Origin: Comamonas fluminis
GTDB lineage: Bacteria; Pseudomonadota; Gammaproteobacteria; Burkholderiales; Burkholderiaceae_C
Direction of reading: 5' to 3'
Length of the DNA stretch: 64,000 bases
NCBI RefSeq assembly: GCF_019186805.1
Contig: NZ_CP066783.1
Location: forward strand, 1,811,501-1,875,500
Part shown: positions 20,437-29,176 of the stretch, piece by piece
Position numbering within the stretch: position 1 is the first letter of the stretch
How the letters are laid out: each line of letters begins with the position of its first letter
Notes under the pieces: generated by a model
Told to the model about the DNA's origin: nothing
The model's database searches: none
Seen by the model: only the letters and a program-made list of their open reading frames with translations
Program-made: the position numbers and the translations under genes

Positions 20437-20889
20437 TCACAGCGTGATTCTGATCATTTCGAGGATTCGCCACGAAACGAACAATATTGAACCTGCGATG
20501 AGCAGACGAAACTGCCAGATAGCAAACTTAAGTGCGCTCTGAATATTGCGCTCAAATGCAGAAAGGACTTCTCGAAGCGCAACTTCAGTTATTTGAGGGT
20601 GAGGAGGTTGGTTGGGGTGACTGCCTTGCTTTAGTTGAAGCAAGTTGTAGTTGGCGGACATCGAGGCAGAAACACGATCAAGGGTTCTGCACCCGCAGTA
20701 GAAGCTCGCCGCCCAGCAGAGAGTGGCAATGCCAACGGGCAAGAGCCACCACGAAAGAGGGAGTCCATCAGTCTTCTGCACAGCAAACCCTATCGCCGCA
20801 CCGGCAGCTGCTAGCAAGAAGTAGGTGTACTTATCCTGACCCTGGCTATGGAGCTTGTGTATTTCTGAAATGGTTGACTCGATGGACAT
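20437..20889 (-). CDS. Small multi-pass inner-membrane protein, cargo cassette
   Basis: 150 residues. Two adjacent membrane segments lie at about 23-39 (YTYFLLAAAGAAIGFAV) and 47-64 (WWLLPVGIATLCWAASFY), and a third at ~127-147 (FRLLIAGSILFVSWRIL). The cytoplasmic-like N-terminus is short and helical, and the loop between the second and third segments holds a long polar helix. Leftward orientation within a rightward structural operon and the membrane location suggest lysogen-expressed cargo such as superinfection exclusion or membrane-acting defence. Function is inferred from context only. Confidence 0.65.
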   Translation of the reverse strand: MSIESTISEIHKLHSQGQDKYTYFLLAAAGAAIGFAVQKTDGLPLSWWLLPVGIATLCWAASFYCGCRTLDRVSASMSANYNLLQLKQGSHPNQPPHPQITEVALREVLSAFERNIQSALKFAIWQFRLLIAGSILFVSWRILEMIRITL

Positions 20890-21007
20890 TTGAGGCTTAA
20901 CGGACTAAGTAGCTAAAAAATGATAGTTTCATATCTGATTTTCGAAAAGGATTGAAAGCCCGTTTATGGCCGATCTGAGTTATTCATCTTAGTTGCATTG
21001 GGGCGCA

Positions 21008-21024
21008 CCCCGCTAGGGTTCGAC
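21008..21024 (+). promoter_or_regulatory. Recurrent phage intergenic motif, copy 3
   Basis: Exact consensus CCCCGCTAGGGTTCGAC, 48 bp before ATG 21056. It is followed by an 8-bp perfect hairpin ATGGCCGC/GCGGCCAT (21033-21057) whose 3' arm contains the first two bases of the start codon. No Shine-Dalgarno is visible. Confidence 0.75.
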
Positions 21025-21055
21025 TCCATCCGATGGCCGCGCAACACTTGCGGCC

Positions 21056-21664
21056 ATGTCTCTTTTCACGGCCATCGTTCTGTCTGCAAAGCCTGTCACG
21101 CTGGCGCTGCCCGGCGTGCGGGTGCAGGGCTGCAAGCAGGTTCTGCGCTCGCCCACCGAGCTGCATGCCGCGCGGCTGGATGCTCTGGCCAAGGTGCAGA
21201 CACCTTACTGCTTCTTCCTCGATGACGACGATTCGCTGCCCGATGACTATCTGTCGGTTCTGGGTGAGTGCGTGGCCAAGATGCAGGCGCAGGGCGCGGC
21301 ACTGGCGTTTACCAAGGAGTTGGTGAGGGTCTACCAGCCGGGCAAGCTGCCAGAGCGCTATGAGTATGAAAGCTCCAGCCCGCAGTACAGCAGCGAGTTG
21401 CATGCCCGCACACCGATGCTGGTGCACCACCTGGCGGTGATGGACACCGGCAAGGCCCAGAGCGCGGCGGCTGGCCTGCCGCGCGGCAATTTCTGGACGG
21501 AGCACATGCTGTATTGGGTGCTGGGCCGCTCTGGTGCTGCCTATGTGCACCGCATTGGCTATATCTGGAACCGTGGGCCTTCAGGCTTTAGCCGCGACCC
21601 GCGCACTCTTGCGGCTCAGGCATTTTCCAGCCGCTGGGTCAACCAGCAGAGGGCATTGCCATGA
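21056..21664 (+). CDS. Phage GT-A-type glycosyltransferase-like protein
   Basis: 202 residues. FFLDDDDSLPDDYL (Asp cluster at 56-59) is the metal- and nucleotide-sugar-binding motif of GT-A (family 2-like) transferases; the preceding LDALAKVQTPY and a TEHMLYWVLGRSGAAYVHRIGYIWNRG segment (acceptor side) match a compact fold. It is shorter than usual (~250+), with no N-terminal Rossmann beta strand of full length, so it may be an atypical member. It opens the tail block and overlaps the next gene by ATGA. It could modify a virion protein or the host surface. Confidence 0.7.
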   Translation: MSLFTAIVLSAKPVTLALPGVRVQGCKQVLRSPTELHAARLDALAKVQTPYCFFLDDDDSLPDDYLSVLGECVAKMQAQGAALAFTKELVRVYQPGKLPERYEYESSSPQYSSELHARTPMLVHHLAVMDTGKAQSAAAGLPRGNFWTEHMLYWVLGRSGAAYVHRIGYIWNRGPSGFSRDPRTLAAQAFSSRWVNQQRALP

Positions 21665-22128
21665 GCGAGTATCACCTGGGTTGGGGTTCCCCGAGTTGGG
21701 CCGATTACCCCGGAAACTTCCCATTGGCGGTAGAGAACCGGGGCACGTTTGAAGACTTCGGCGGTTCATGGGTGTATGGCGTTGTCCCTAATGGGGAGTT
21801 GCCACCGGGCGTGACGCTCGAAATGTCCATCACTCTGATCCCGTCAGACGGTGGGCAGCCGCAAACACTGCCGATTCCAATCGAGGGTGACCCCAAGGGG
21901 GTTGCCTGGGGGAGCCCGCTGGATTTCTTCCGCGAGAACGAGTGGAACACGGCTTTCGGGGTCTATGAGATCACGGGCTTCGTCAATGGGGTGAGCTGTG
22001 CCAACAAGCTGGTGCTGGTGGCATCTCCAAACGATGCATACGCCGTGCTTTCCTATTACGCCGAGGGTGGCGCTCCAGAGGTGCCTGCTTTCTGGACAGC
22101 GTTTCAGGGCGCACGGGAGGAACGCTGA
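21661..22128 (+). CDS. Phage structural protein of unknown function (beta-rich)
   Basis: 155 residues, start overlapping the previous stop as ATGA. The chain is rich in Gly/Pro/Trp and beta stretches (GVTLEMSITLIPSDGG, GVYEITGFVNGVSCANKLVLV), with the look of a small immunoglobulin-like tail domain. It sits between the glycosyltransferase and a beta-propeller-like gene, all in one overlapping row. No named family recognised. Confidence 0.65.
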   Translation: MSEYHLGWGSPSWADYPGNFPLAVENRGTFEDFGGSWVYGVVPNGELPPGVTLEMSITLIPSDGGQPQTLPIPIEGDPKGVAWGSPLDFFRENEWNTAFGVYEITGFVNGVSCANKLVLVASPNDAYAVLSYYAEGGAPEVPAFWTAFQGAREER

Positions 22129-23285
22129 TGGCCACGGGTAAAACGGTTTCCATGGGCGCGATTCTGGGCCTGAACAATCGCCTGCCGCCGACGCGCATGG
22201 AGGTGACGCAGCCCAATCGTAGCAAGGCCTCATGGCTGCAGGTGGCCAACAACATTGATTTGACTGAGGGCGGTTTGCTCAAGAGTCGCCAGGGTTTTCA
22301 GGCGGTTCAGGCTGGCTATTTTCATTCGCTGTGGGCTGATGAGGCTGATGCCTATGCGGTGCGTGATGGCCATCTGGTAAAGCTGGACGCTCGCACCATG
22401 GCCGCCGCCGTAGTGGTGCCGGATGTTGGCAATGCGCGCGTGAGCTATGCGCGGCTGCCAGACGGCATGGTGTATTGGTCGAATGGTCTGCGCATTGGGC
22501 GAATGGCTGGCGCTGTGAGCCGGGCCTTGGTCACCAATAAACCCAACCCAGCACCGGTGGCGGTGCCCGTGGTGGGCAGCCTGCCAGCGGGGCGCTATCA
22601 GGTGTGCTTTACGGCACTGGGAGCTGATGGCGAGTCGCCCAGTACGGAGCCTGTGGCGCTGAATCTGCCGGATGGCGGCGGGATTGCGTTTCAGGGGATG
22701 ACCCCGGACACCCTGGCGTATGCGACCGGCCCCAATGGAGAGATTTTCAACGAGGTGGCCAGCGGCGACTACCTGAGCCTTGGCAATACAGGCGCTGTCT
22801 GCAACACCTTCATGCTGGCGGCCATGCCCCCCGGCCATCAGATTGCCCATTACCGGGGGTCATTGCTGGCGGCGCGGGGCACTTTGCTTTATCTGAGCGA
22901 GCCGTACCGCTATGGTCTGCTGAATCTGGGGCGTGCCTTTATCCCGTTCCCCTCAGAAATCACGGTGGTGCAGCCGTGCGAAGACGGTCTGTATGTGTGC
23001 GCGGACAAGACTTATTGGATTCCTGGCGATCCGCTGGCATCAGCACCCACGGTGGTGCTGCCCTACGGCGCTTTGTGTGGCTCTGCGGCCTTTGATCCGC
23101 ATGAGCAGACCGCCTATTGGCAAGGCCCGCAGGGGCTGGTGGTGGCCAAGCCCGGCGGCCAGGTGGCAGTTCCGCAGGACGAGGCACTGATTTTTGGCGC
23201 AGCGCGCTCGGGCGCGACGCTGGTGCGGGAGCAGGGCGGCGACCGGCATGTGGTGACAGCCCGTTTTGACGTTGAACCTATTTGA
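22128..23285 (+). CDS. Phage tail/virion structural protein (propeller-like)
   Basis: 385 residues; its ATG overlaps the upstream TGA by one base. The N-terminal SKASWLQVANNIDLTEGGLL resembles the start of phage tail proteins that read 'NNIDLT..GG...R.G'. A fibronectin-like middle (SLPAGRYQVCFTALGADGESP, near 145-170) is followed by repeated short beta strands (YLSEPYRYGLL, YVCADKTYWI, AYWQGPQGLVVA) compatible with a small beta propeller. I infer a tail-hub or stabilisation protein role from position. Confidence 0.65.
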   Translation: MATGKTVSMGAILGLNNRLPPTRMEVTQPNRSKASWLQVANNIDLTEGGLLKSRQGFQAVQAGYFHSLWADEADAYAVRDGHLVKLDARTMAAAVVVPDVGNARVSYARLPDGMVYWSNGLRIGRMAGAVSRALVTNKPNPAPVAVPVVGSLPAGRYQVCFTALGADGESPSTEPVALNLPDGGGIAFQGMTPDTLAYATGPNGEIFNEVASGDYLSLGNTGAVCNTFMLAAMPPGHQIAHYRGSLLAARGTLLYLSEPYRYGLLNLGRAFIPFPSEITVVQPCEDGLYVCADKTYWIPGDPLASAPTVVLPYGALCGSAAFDPHEQTAYWQGPQGLVVAKPGGQVAVPQDEALIFGAARSGATLVREQGGDRHVVTARFDVEPI

Positions 23286-23295
23286 AAGGATCGCT

Positions 23296-23718
23296 ATGAG
23301 TTCCCTGTTTTTCCCCGCCGAGGGGCGTGATTACCTGCTGGATGTTGGAGTGCATGGCGGTGTGCAGGTTGGCAAGTGGTTTATCGCTCTGTATGAAGGC
23401 GACTATGAGCCAAAAGAGGACGATACTGCCGCCAACATTAGTGTGCGTGCTACTGAAATTACAGCATATTCAGAAGGCACTCGCCCTGAATTCGTGGAAC
23501 TGGCCCCTGCTGGCGGCGCGACCAGCAATCAGGGCAATGTGGCTCAGTTCACGATGACCGCGACCAAGACCGTTCGCATGTTCGCCTTGCTTTCCAGTGG
23601 CGGTAAAGGCGCGTCGGTGGGCAAGCTGCTGGCCCTGCAGCGCTTGGCATCCCCCCGCACCTATGGGGCAGGGGACGTAATCAAGGTTCCTGTCAGCCTG
23701 ACACTCTCCAACCCTTAA
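23296..23718 (+). CDS. Phage structural protein of unknown function
   Basis: 140 residues from ATG 23296, with GAAAGGA at 23284-23290. Beta-rich with a Gly/Ser-poor compact body (YDLDVGVHGGVQVGKWFIALYEGDYEPKED-like opening, written here with gaps) and a C-terminal PRTYGAGDVIKVPVSLTLSNP. It resembles a tail-tip or minor-head subunit in length and composition. Similar in style to the next gene, so the two could be paralogous components. Confidence 0.6.
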   Translation: MSSLFFPAEGRDYLLDVGVHGGVQVGKWFIALYEGDYEPKEDDTAANISVRATEITAYSEGTRPEFVELAPAGGATSNQGNVAQFTMTATKTVRMFALLSSGGKGASVGKLLALQRLASPRTYGAGDVIKVPVSLTLSNP

Positions 23719-23749
23719 CAAGCATTTCAGCACGATCAAGGAGCAACTT

Positions 23750-24214
23750 ATGGCGCTGCAATTTTCTACCGGTTACCGCAATATCGCTGCTGCAGCTGTG
23801 CTGGGCACTCCACCTGCATCATCTGTCATGGATGGCTGCGTGATTAAGGTTTACGCTGGCTCTCGTCCTGCCGATGCTGATGCAGAGGTGGGTTCTGCAG
23901 TCCTGCTGGCTACCTACAGCCTTAACGATACTGGCTCGGGCCTGAAATGGGGCGACCCGACAAATGGCTCTGTTTCCAAGCCGCCTGCTGATGTGTGGTC
24001 GGCCACGGCTGTTGCCTCTGGTGCGCCTGCATTCTTCCGCTATGAGTTGCCTGACGATGACGGCACCTTGAGCAACACCGCTGTGCGTATTCAGGGCAAG
24101 GTCGGTCTGGTGACTGATCCTGGCGCCGATCTGGCCCTGAGCAGCTTGGCGATTGTCAACGGTGCACCTCTGACCATTGACGCGGCCAGCGCGACAGTGC
24201 CGTCCAGCCTCTAA
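23750..24214 (+). CDS. Phage structural protein of unknown function, Gly/Ala/Ser-rich
   Basis: 154 residues; AAGGAG lies 8 bases before ATG 23750. The N-terminal half has MDGCVIKVYAGSRPADADAE and LLATYSLNDTGSGLKWG, the rest consists of short beta strands. It looks like a small tail or fibre-linked domain of the type that binds a larger protein. Family not recognised. Confidence 0.6.
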   Translation: MALQFSTGYRNIAAAAVLGTPPASSVMDGCVIKVYAGSRPADADAEVGSAVLLATYSLNDTGSGLKWGDPTNGSVSKPPADVWSATAVASGAPAFFRYELPDDDGTLSNTAVRIQGKVGLVTDPGADLALSSLAIVNGAPLTIDAASATVPSSL

Positions 24215-24232
24215 GCGTGCGAAGAGGGCTGG

Positions 24233-25861
24233 ATGGATTATTCAAAGTTCCCATTCCAGCGGGGCGCAGCTGGCGCTGGCGTGGGTGCGCGTCAGGCCCG
24301 TTTTCTGGACACGTTGGGCAGCCCGGCCCTGAAACGCAAGAACCTTGATGGGTCTGTGTCCCGCAAGGTGGGGGATCGTCTGTATGTCGATCCTGCACCG
24401 CCGCAGGATCTGGATGCTTACCTGAGTTCCGGCACGATGATGGATGGCGAGGTGCGCGTGGTGGCCAGCCGCGATGCCCGAGGGACTTTCCGCGACCGTG
24501 GCTCGGTCATGCACCGCAGTGAAATCACGGAGTGGACTTCTGCAGCGATCCGCTACTACGGCAATGGCAAGTCGAGCAACAGCAAGATGGTGTGGGCGAA
24601 GGGCGATGACGCGAATGTGGCGGACTTCAATGGTCAGCCAGCCTATGTGCTCGATGTCACGCAGTACCAGTCTCAGAACGGCACTGTCTACAACCCGGTT
24701 TACACGATCAAGGCCATGCGGGCCTACGTGGGCACGGAGCGATACACCACACAAATAGGTTGGTCGCAGCCGACGCTGGTGCGCCTGAGCGATAGAAACC
24801 AGTGGATCTATTCGGCGTTGAACGGGGTGAACTGCATCAACGGCCAGTACGGATTTCTCTATGTGGTGGATTTTGGCAGCGCCCGGTATCTGGGGAATAT
24901 CAAGACGGTTGAGTACCAGCTGGCCACGTCCTTTGCGGGCAACGTCATCAGTCCTCTGGGGCGTTTCGGGGTTGGCCAGTACATGCGCCCTGAATACAGC
25001 CAGTCTTCTGTGCCGCATCCCATTGATGTGAGCAAGTGCCCAGGCATTGAGTTCCATCTGTCAGCGGATGGCGGTCTGAACTGGGAGCTTGTGGAGAGCG
25101 CGCCGATCCTGAAGGAGTTTGTGGACACGGTGCTGCCTCTGCCTTCGCAAACTTGGTATGCAACCACCTTCAATATCGCGGTGAACTGGTTTTCTTCGAT
25201 GACTGTGCCGCTGAACGCCCAGCAGGCGGTGGTGCTGATGGCCGTGCCTTACGTGACTGACACCGCCGAGGTTCGCCTGGCTGTGAACGCGAAGATCAAG
25301 ATGGGCGTGGTTGATCTCGTGGCCCGGACGGTCGTTGAAACGGTGGTGCTGGAGGATAGCGTGACACCTTCAGGGGGAACGGTGAGCGACTGGGCAGGGG
25401 CAGAGGCTGCGGCTGTGGGCTACATGGCGGGCTGGGGTGGAATTCCCATCAAAGGCGGCGCCCTGTTTGTGGTGCGCCCGTTCGGTGCTGAGGACTATCG
25501 GGATAACCCGCCGCGCTGCCTGTTCACGACGGACGGCGTGAATATTCAATGGCAGTCGTCCATGCCATGGCCGGGTTGGTGTGTCGGCGTGCCTGCGGCG
25601 ATCTCCAAAGACACCATCGTGATTCCTGTCTACGAGGACGACCGGGGATATGTGCTGTACCAGTCGGATGACCTGGGGGAGAGCTGGAAGTTTCGCGCCA
25701 CGCTGTCAGCCAATGCTCGCCCACCAGTCAAGGTCGAATCTCGCGCCTATCTGCTGGAGTTTTCCACCGTGGAAAAAATTCGTGATGGCGAAGCCCCGGC
25801 CAATGCCACACCCGGAGCGCCTTGGGTGAGCGATACCCGGTTTGCCCCACCCAATGTATGA
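24233..25861 (+). CDS. Phage tail protein with Asp-box (BNR-like) motifs
   Basis: 542 residues. Two Asp-box signatures S-x-D-x-G-x-x-W are visible: SADGGLNW near residue 277 and SDDLGESW near 478; a weaker variant (TTDGVNIQW) lies between. Asp boxes mark the blades of sialidase-like beta propellers. The first 100 residues carry an Arg/Gly-rich extended N-terminus. No catalytic Arg triad was identified, so binding rather than cleavage is as likely. This could be the receptor- or glycan-contacting component of the tail. Confidence 0.65.
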   Translation: MDYSKFPFQRGAAGAGVGARQARFLDTLGSPALKRKNLDGSVSRKVGDRLYVDPAPPQDLDAYLSSGTMMDGEVRVVASRDARGTFRDRGSVMHRSEITEWTSAAIRYYGNGKSSNSKMVWAKGDDANVADFNGQPAYVLDVTQYQSQNGTVYNPVYTIKAMRAYVGTERYTTQIGWSQPTLVRLSDRNQWIYSALNGVNCINGQYGFLYVVDFGSARYLGNIKTVEYQLATSFAGNVISPLGRFGVGQYMRPEYSQSSVPHPIDVSKCPGIEFHLSADGGLNWELVESAPILKEFVDTVLPLPSQTWYATTFNIAVNWFSSMTVPLNAQQAVVLMAVPYVTDTAEVRLAVNAKIKMGVVDLVARTVVETVVLEDSVTPSGGTVSDWAGAEAAAVGYMAGWGGIPIKGGALFVVRPFGAEDYRDNPPRCLFTTDGVNIQWQSSMPWPGWCVGVPAAISKDTIVIPVYEDDRGYVLYQSDDLGESWKFRATLSANARPPVKVESRAYLLEFSTVEKIRDGEAPANATPGAPWVSDTRFAPPNV

Positions 25862-25871
25862 AGGATGAGCT

Positions 25872-27668
25872 GTGGCAAATTCACTGATCAAAACCAAGAG
25901 CTATACGCCAGCCGTTCCGGGCAGGCCTTTCATTGCGCCCCAGCCCGCGCGCGACGTTTGGGAGAGGCGTCAGGTGTGCGGCTACAAGACCACCGTGGAG
26001 CACTTGGTTCCTGGGCACTACGAGTATTTGACAGACTCGCACACAGGGCAGGTTACGGCCATTTATGTTCCCGATAAAAAAGCGGTCAATGGTCTGACGC
26101 TGGTGAGTGAAACCTCTCTGACTTACATCTGTTGGCAGGAGAGTGTCTTGGTCCGCATTTCCGCAGTGCCTGGGCAGGAGGGACGCGCGGCTGTGCCTGC
26201 GAAGTGGGATTACAAGCTGGGCTGGGACAGCGGTGCCCGGTCCATCATGTTTGTGACGGGAGATGCAAACGCTACCTTCCACGCTCGGGAGTCGGTCATT
26301 GGCGCGATCTGTGGATTGAATGTCCATGAAGATCCACAGGTCTACAGCGGGCTGAGCATTCGCTTCGGCTTCTATCTATCCCGTGGCTATGCCAGGGTGT
26401 TTGAGAGAGGCCAGTTCAAGACGCCTGCTTTCCCTTATTCAGAAGGGACAGAGTTTGATGTGACGCGCAGCGAAGGCGTTGTGACCTATTACATGGGTGG
26501 CAGCCTTGTCTACACCAGCGCGGATACCAGCTCAGGCAATGAGCCGCTGTGGTTACAGGCTGCCCTGTACTCGGGCGACGATGAGATTTTTAACCCCAAG
26601 CTCAACCAGATTACGCCGCTTGATGACACCACTCCTATCACGGGTGTGCTGACGCTGACAATCCCGCCAGGCAGGGTGGCGGCCCGTAAGGGTGAGGGCG
26701 CAGTTTTGAGGCTCAAACTTGCGCAGCCGCGTCCAACTGTGAGTTCGGGAGCGCTTGCCGCGCCATCGTTCGCTCTGTTGAGCTTGAGCCTGCCATCACT
26801 ACAGCCGGGGATTTTTGGGCTGGTTGGGGCTGTTGGCCAGCTCAACCTACCTTTGCCAAGCCCGGCTTTGGCAGGATCTGATCGAGACTTTGGGCGCGTG
26901 AAATTCAGGCTGCCTGTGCCTTATGTCTTTGCGCGAACTTGGCCAGCTGATGAGCTTCCTGCCGGGAATGGCCGTGTGATCCTCAATAGCAAGGCAACGA
27001 TTCAGGCTATCGCCACGCTCCCAACCAAAGCAATGAGGCTGAATGCATCGGGCTTCGTTGAGCCGTATGCCGAGGTTTCGCTGGGTGATGTGACGGTTTC
27101 CGGCTCCTTGCTGCTGGGTGGCAGCATGGCTGCGGTGGGGGAGGTGACGTTACCGCTGGCACCTATGCGCGCGGTGCTGGGTGGCTCTATCACGGTGCTA
27201 TCGGGTCTGGATGAGGTCTTCTGCATGAACCTGTCAGGGGCCACAACACGCTATGAAAGCTACGAATTTAATAGCTTCGTGCGTATTGGCGGTAAGTGTT
27301 ATGGCGCAAATTCAGAGGGTTTGTTTTTGCTGGAAGGGGAGGACGATGCGGGCCAGCAGATTGATGCCAGCTTTGGCTTTGGTCAGCAGGGCTTTGGCAG
27401 CCCGCAGCTCAAGACAGCGAGCTATTGCTACCTGGGCGCAGCGGCTGGAGCCATGAGCCTGAACGTGCAGGCTCTGCTGAATGGACAGCCCGCTGCCTAT
27501 GACTACCCCGCGCGCGGCCATGGCCAGAGCATGCGGGAGGTGCGTTTTGACCTGGGGCGCGGCCTGCGCAGCACTTACCTGACCCCCACGTTTTCCAATA
27601 TCGATGGAGCGCCTTTTGAAGTGGATTCAGTGCGCTTTGTCATCAACGAATCCAACAGGAGGATCTGA
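25872..27668 (+). CDS. Large phage tail protein, concanavalin-like segment
   Basis: 598 residues from a GTG with AAGGA 8 bases upstream. Residues ~100-260 read as a lectin-like jelly roll (SGLSIRFGFYLSRGYARVFE, FDVTRSEGVVTYYMGGSLVYTS, LWLQAALYSGDDEIF), a pattern seen in many phage fibres. The remainder is Pro/Val/Leu-rich with repeated GxLxL strands. It ends three bases before the next gene. Together with the preceding gene it probably forms the receptor-binding part of the tail. Confidence 0.65.
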   Translation: MANSLIKTKSYTPAVPGRPFIAPQPARDVWERRQVCGYKTTVEHLVPGHYEYLTDSHTGQVTAIYVPDKKAVNGLTLVSETSLTYICWQESVLVRISAVPGQEGRAAVPAKWDYKLGWDSGARSIMFVTGDANATFHARESVIGAICGLNVHEDPQVYSGLSIRFGFYLSRGYARVFERGQFKTPAFPYSEGTEFDVTRSEGVVTYYMGGSLVYTSADTSSGNEPLWLQAALYSGDDEIFNPKLNQITPLDDTTPITGVLTLTIPPGRVAARKGEGAVLRLKLAQPRPTVSSGALAAPSFALLSLSLPSLQPGIFGLVGAVGQLNLPLPSPALAGSDRDFGRVKFRLPVPYVFARTWPADELPAGNGRVILNSKATIQAIATLPTKAMRLNASGFVEPYAEVSLGDVTVSGSLLLGGSMAAVGEVTLPLAPMRAVLGGSITVLSGLDEVFCMNLSGATTRYESYEFNSFVRIGGKCYGANSEGLFLLEGEDDAGQQIDASFGFGQQGFGSPQLKTASYCYLGAAAGAMSLNVQALLNGQPAAYDYPARGHGQSMREVRFDLGRGLRSTYLTPTFSNIDGAPFEVDSVRFVINESNRRI

Positions 27669-27670
27669 GC

Positions 27671-28678
27671 ATGGCTATCGTCACATTGCCTGACGGCGTT
27701 ACAGGCCCAGCGCTGCAAACGACGCAGATCATCAATGCCAAATGGGAGATGGCCCAAGAGTGGTATCGCAATGCCTCTGGCTTCAGCCGAGACACCGTAG
27801 CCACCGTAGGCACGGCGCCCCACTATACGGCTCCTACTTTGAATCAGTCGTTCACCCCAGCCGAGGTGCCGAAGGATTTGAGTTTTGATGATCCAGATGC
27901 GGCCATGGCTTATTTCGATGCCAAGAACTCGGAGCTGTCTGCGCTGATTGACGGGGCATTCAGGCAGATTATGGGCATTGCCTTCCCTGATATGTCGCTG
28001 ATGGTGACTGCGCTCGGATGGTGCAATCGCGCGATCACGCAAGGCGGCACGGGTATCAATGAGTCGGTGGAATCTGCGCTGTGGGAGCGCGGGCGGGTGC
28101 GTGTCTTGCGCGAGGCAGAGCGTGACTTGGCCTCTGTGCAGGAGCGTTACGCCCGCTCGGGCTGGCCGCTGCCGCCGGGCGCCATGCTGCATGAGGCGGC
28201 TTTGATTCGCCAGGGCAGCCGCGACAAGCTGGCCGAGGCGAGCCGGGACATTGCCATCAAGAGCTTTGAAACCGAAGTGGAGAACGTCCGTTTCGCTGTC
28301 AAAACGGTGATGGATCAGTTTGCCCAGGCCATCAACTCCGTGGGCGACTATGTGAAGACGGTCATGCTGGGGCCACAAGTGGCGGCGCAGCTTTCTTCCA
28401 ATATGACCAGCCTCAAAAATGATGCGGCCCGAACTTTGGTGAGTCTCTATCAAGCGCAGAACACGGCGCTGGAGCCATTCATTCGTCTGTCCATTACCGA
28501 TGCTGAGTTGAAAGGCCGTGCGGGCGAGGCCAATTTGCGCGCCCAGCTGGAGACGGCGCAACTGCGCGCCCAAGCGGCGCTTGCTCAGGTCAAGATGGTG
28601 GGCGATGCAGCAGCCGCGAGCTTGAACGGTATTGGGGCCTCCGTGGGCAATTCGATGACTACCGGTATTTCGATGTAG
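27671..28678 (+). CDS. Long helical phage protein of unknown function
   Basis: 335 residues; from ~130 on the chain is almost wholly helical (REAERDLASVQERYARSG; AELKGRAGEANLRAQLETAQ; QAALAQVKMVGDAAAASL), with long runs of Ala/Gln/Arg typical of coiled coils. The C-terminus is Gly/Ala/Ser-rich and hydrophobic (AAASLNGIGASVGNSMTTGISM). It ends 12 bases before motif copy 4, so it closes one transcription block. It may be an internal or ejection component. Confidence 0.65.
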   Translation: MAIVTLPDGVTGPALQTTQIINAKWEMAQEWYRNASGFSRDTVATVGTAPHYTAPTLNQSFTPAEVPKDLSFDDPDAAMAYFDAKNSELSALIDGAFRQIMGIAFPDMSLMVTALGWCNRAITQGGTGINESVESALWERGRVRVLREAERDLASVQERYARSGWPLPPGAMLHEAALIRQGSRDKLAEASRDIAIKSFETEVENVRFAVKTVMDQFAQAINSVGDYVKTVMLGPQVAAQLSSNMTSLKNDAARTLVSLYQAQNTALEPFIRLSITDAELKGRAGEANLRAQLETAQLRAQAALAQVKMVGDAAAASLNGIGASVGNSMTTGISM

Positions 28679-28690
28679 GTGTGGGCGCTA

Positions 28691-28707
28691 CCCCGCTAGG
28701 GTTCGAC
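28691..28707 (+). promoter_or_regulatory. Recurrent phage intergenic motif, copy 4
   Basis: Exact consensus CCCCGCTAGGGTTCGAC, 48 bp before ATG 28739 and only 12 bp after the previous stop. A GGCGGCA-CACAC-TGCCGCC hairpin (28719-28737; 7-bp stem) abuts the start codon, with no visible Shine-Dalgarno. Confidence 0.75.
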
Positions 28708-28738
28708 GCAGGGCAAAGGGCGGCACACACTGCCGCCT

Positions 28739-29176
28739 ATGCCTGCCCATAAAGTCAAACTTGAAATCGACCAGGGTGCCACGTTCAACAAGAAATTTAC
28801 TTGGTTGGTGGGTGCCTCTCGAAATGCAGTAGCTGTTGATCTGACAGGTTGCACTGCCCGCGCTCAGGTGCGCGCCGACATAGATAGCCCCGATGTGCTG
28901 TTGCAGCTCACTACGGAAAATGGCTGCATTCTGCTTGGCGGGGCGACGGGGGAAATCCGTTTGCACATTGATGCAGCTACGACTTCCGCTATTGACTGGG
29001 AATCTGGGGTGTATGACTTGGAAATACAGTTCCCAAATGGCACTGTTGTTCGCCGTATGGCGGGCAGTGTCGTTGTCTCGCGCGAAGTTACTCGCGGCAT
29101 CGTGATTGATGTGGATGGCCGCATTGTTGGCGCAGGCTTGCCTCTCCCATATCCAGGCGAGGTGATTGATGCCTGA
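28739..29176 (+). CDS. Phage tail-associated protein, N-terminal fibre-adaptor-like
   Basis: 145 residues, opening with KVKLEIDQGATFNKKFTWL and a V-D-L-T-G-C-T-A-R-A-Q-V-R core. That 'FNK.F.W..G...VDLTG.TARMQIR' pattern is seen at the N-terminus of phage baseplate and fibre proteins. The chain is all beta. It starts the second structural block with motif copy 4 in front and overlaps the next gene by 8 bases. Confidence 0.65.
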   Translation: MPAHKVKLEIDQGATFNKKFTWLVGASRNAVAVDLTGCTARAQVRADIDSPDVLLQLTTENGCILLGGATGEIRLHIDAATTSAIDWESGVYDLEIQFPNGTVVRRMAGSVVVSREVTRGIVIDVDGRIVGAGLPLPYPGEVIDA

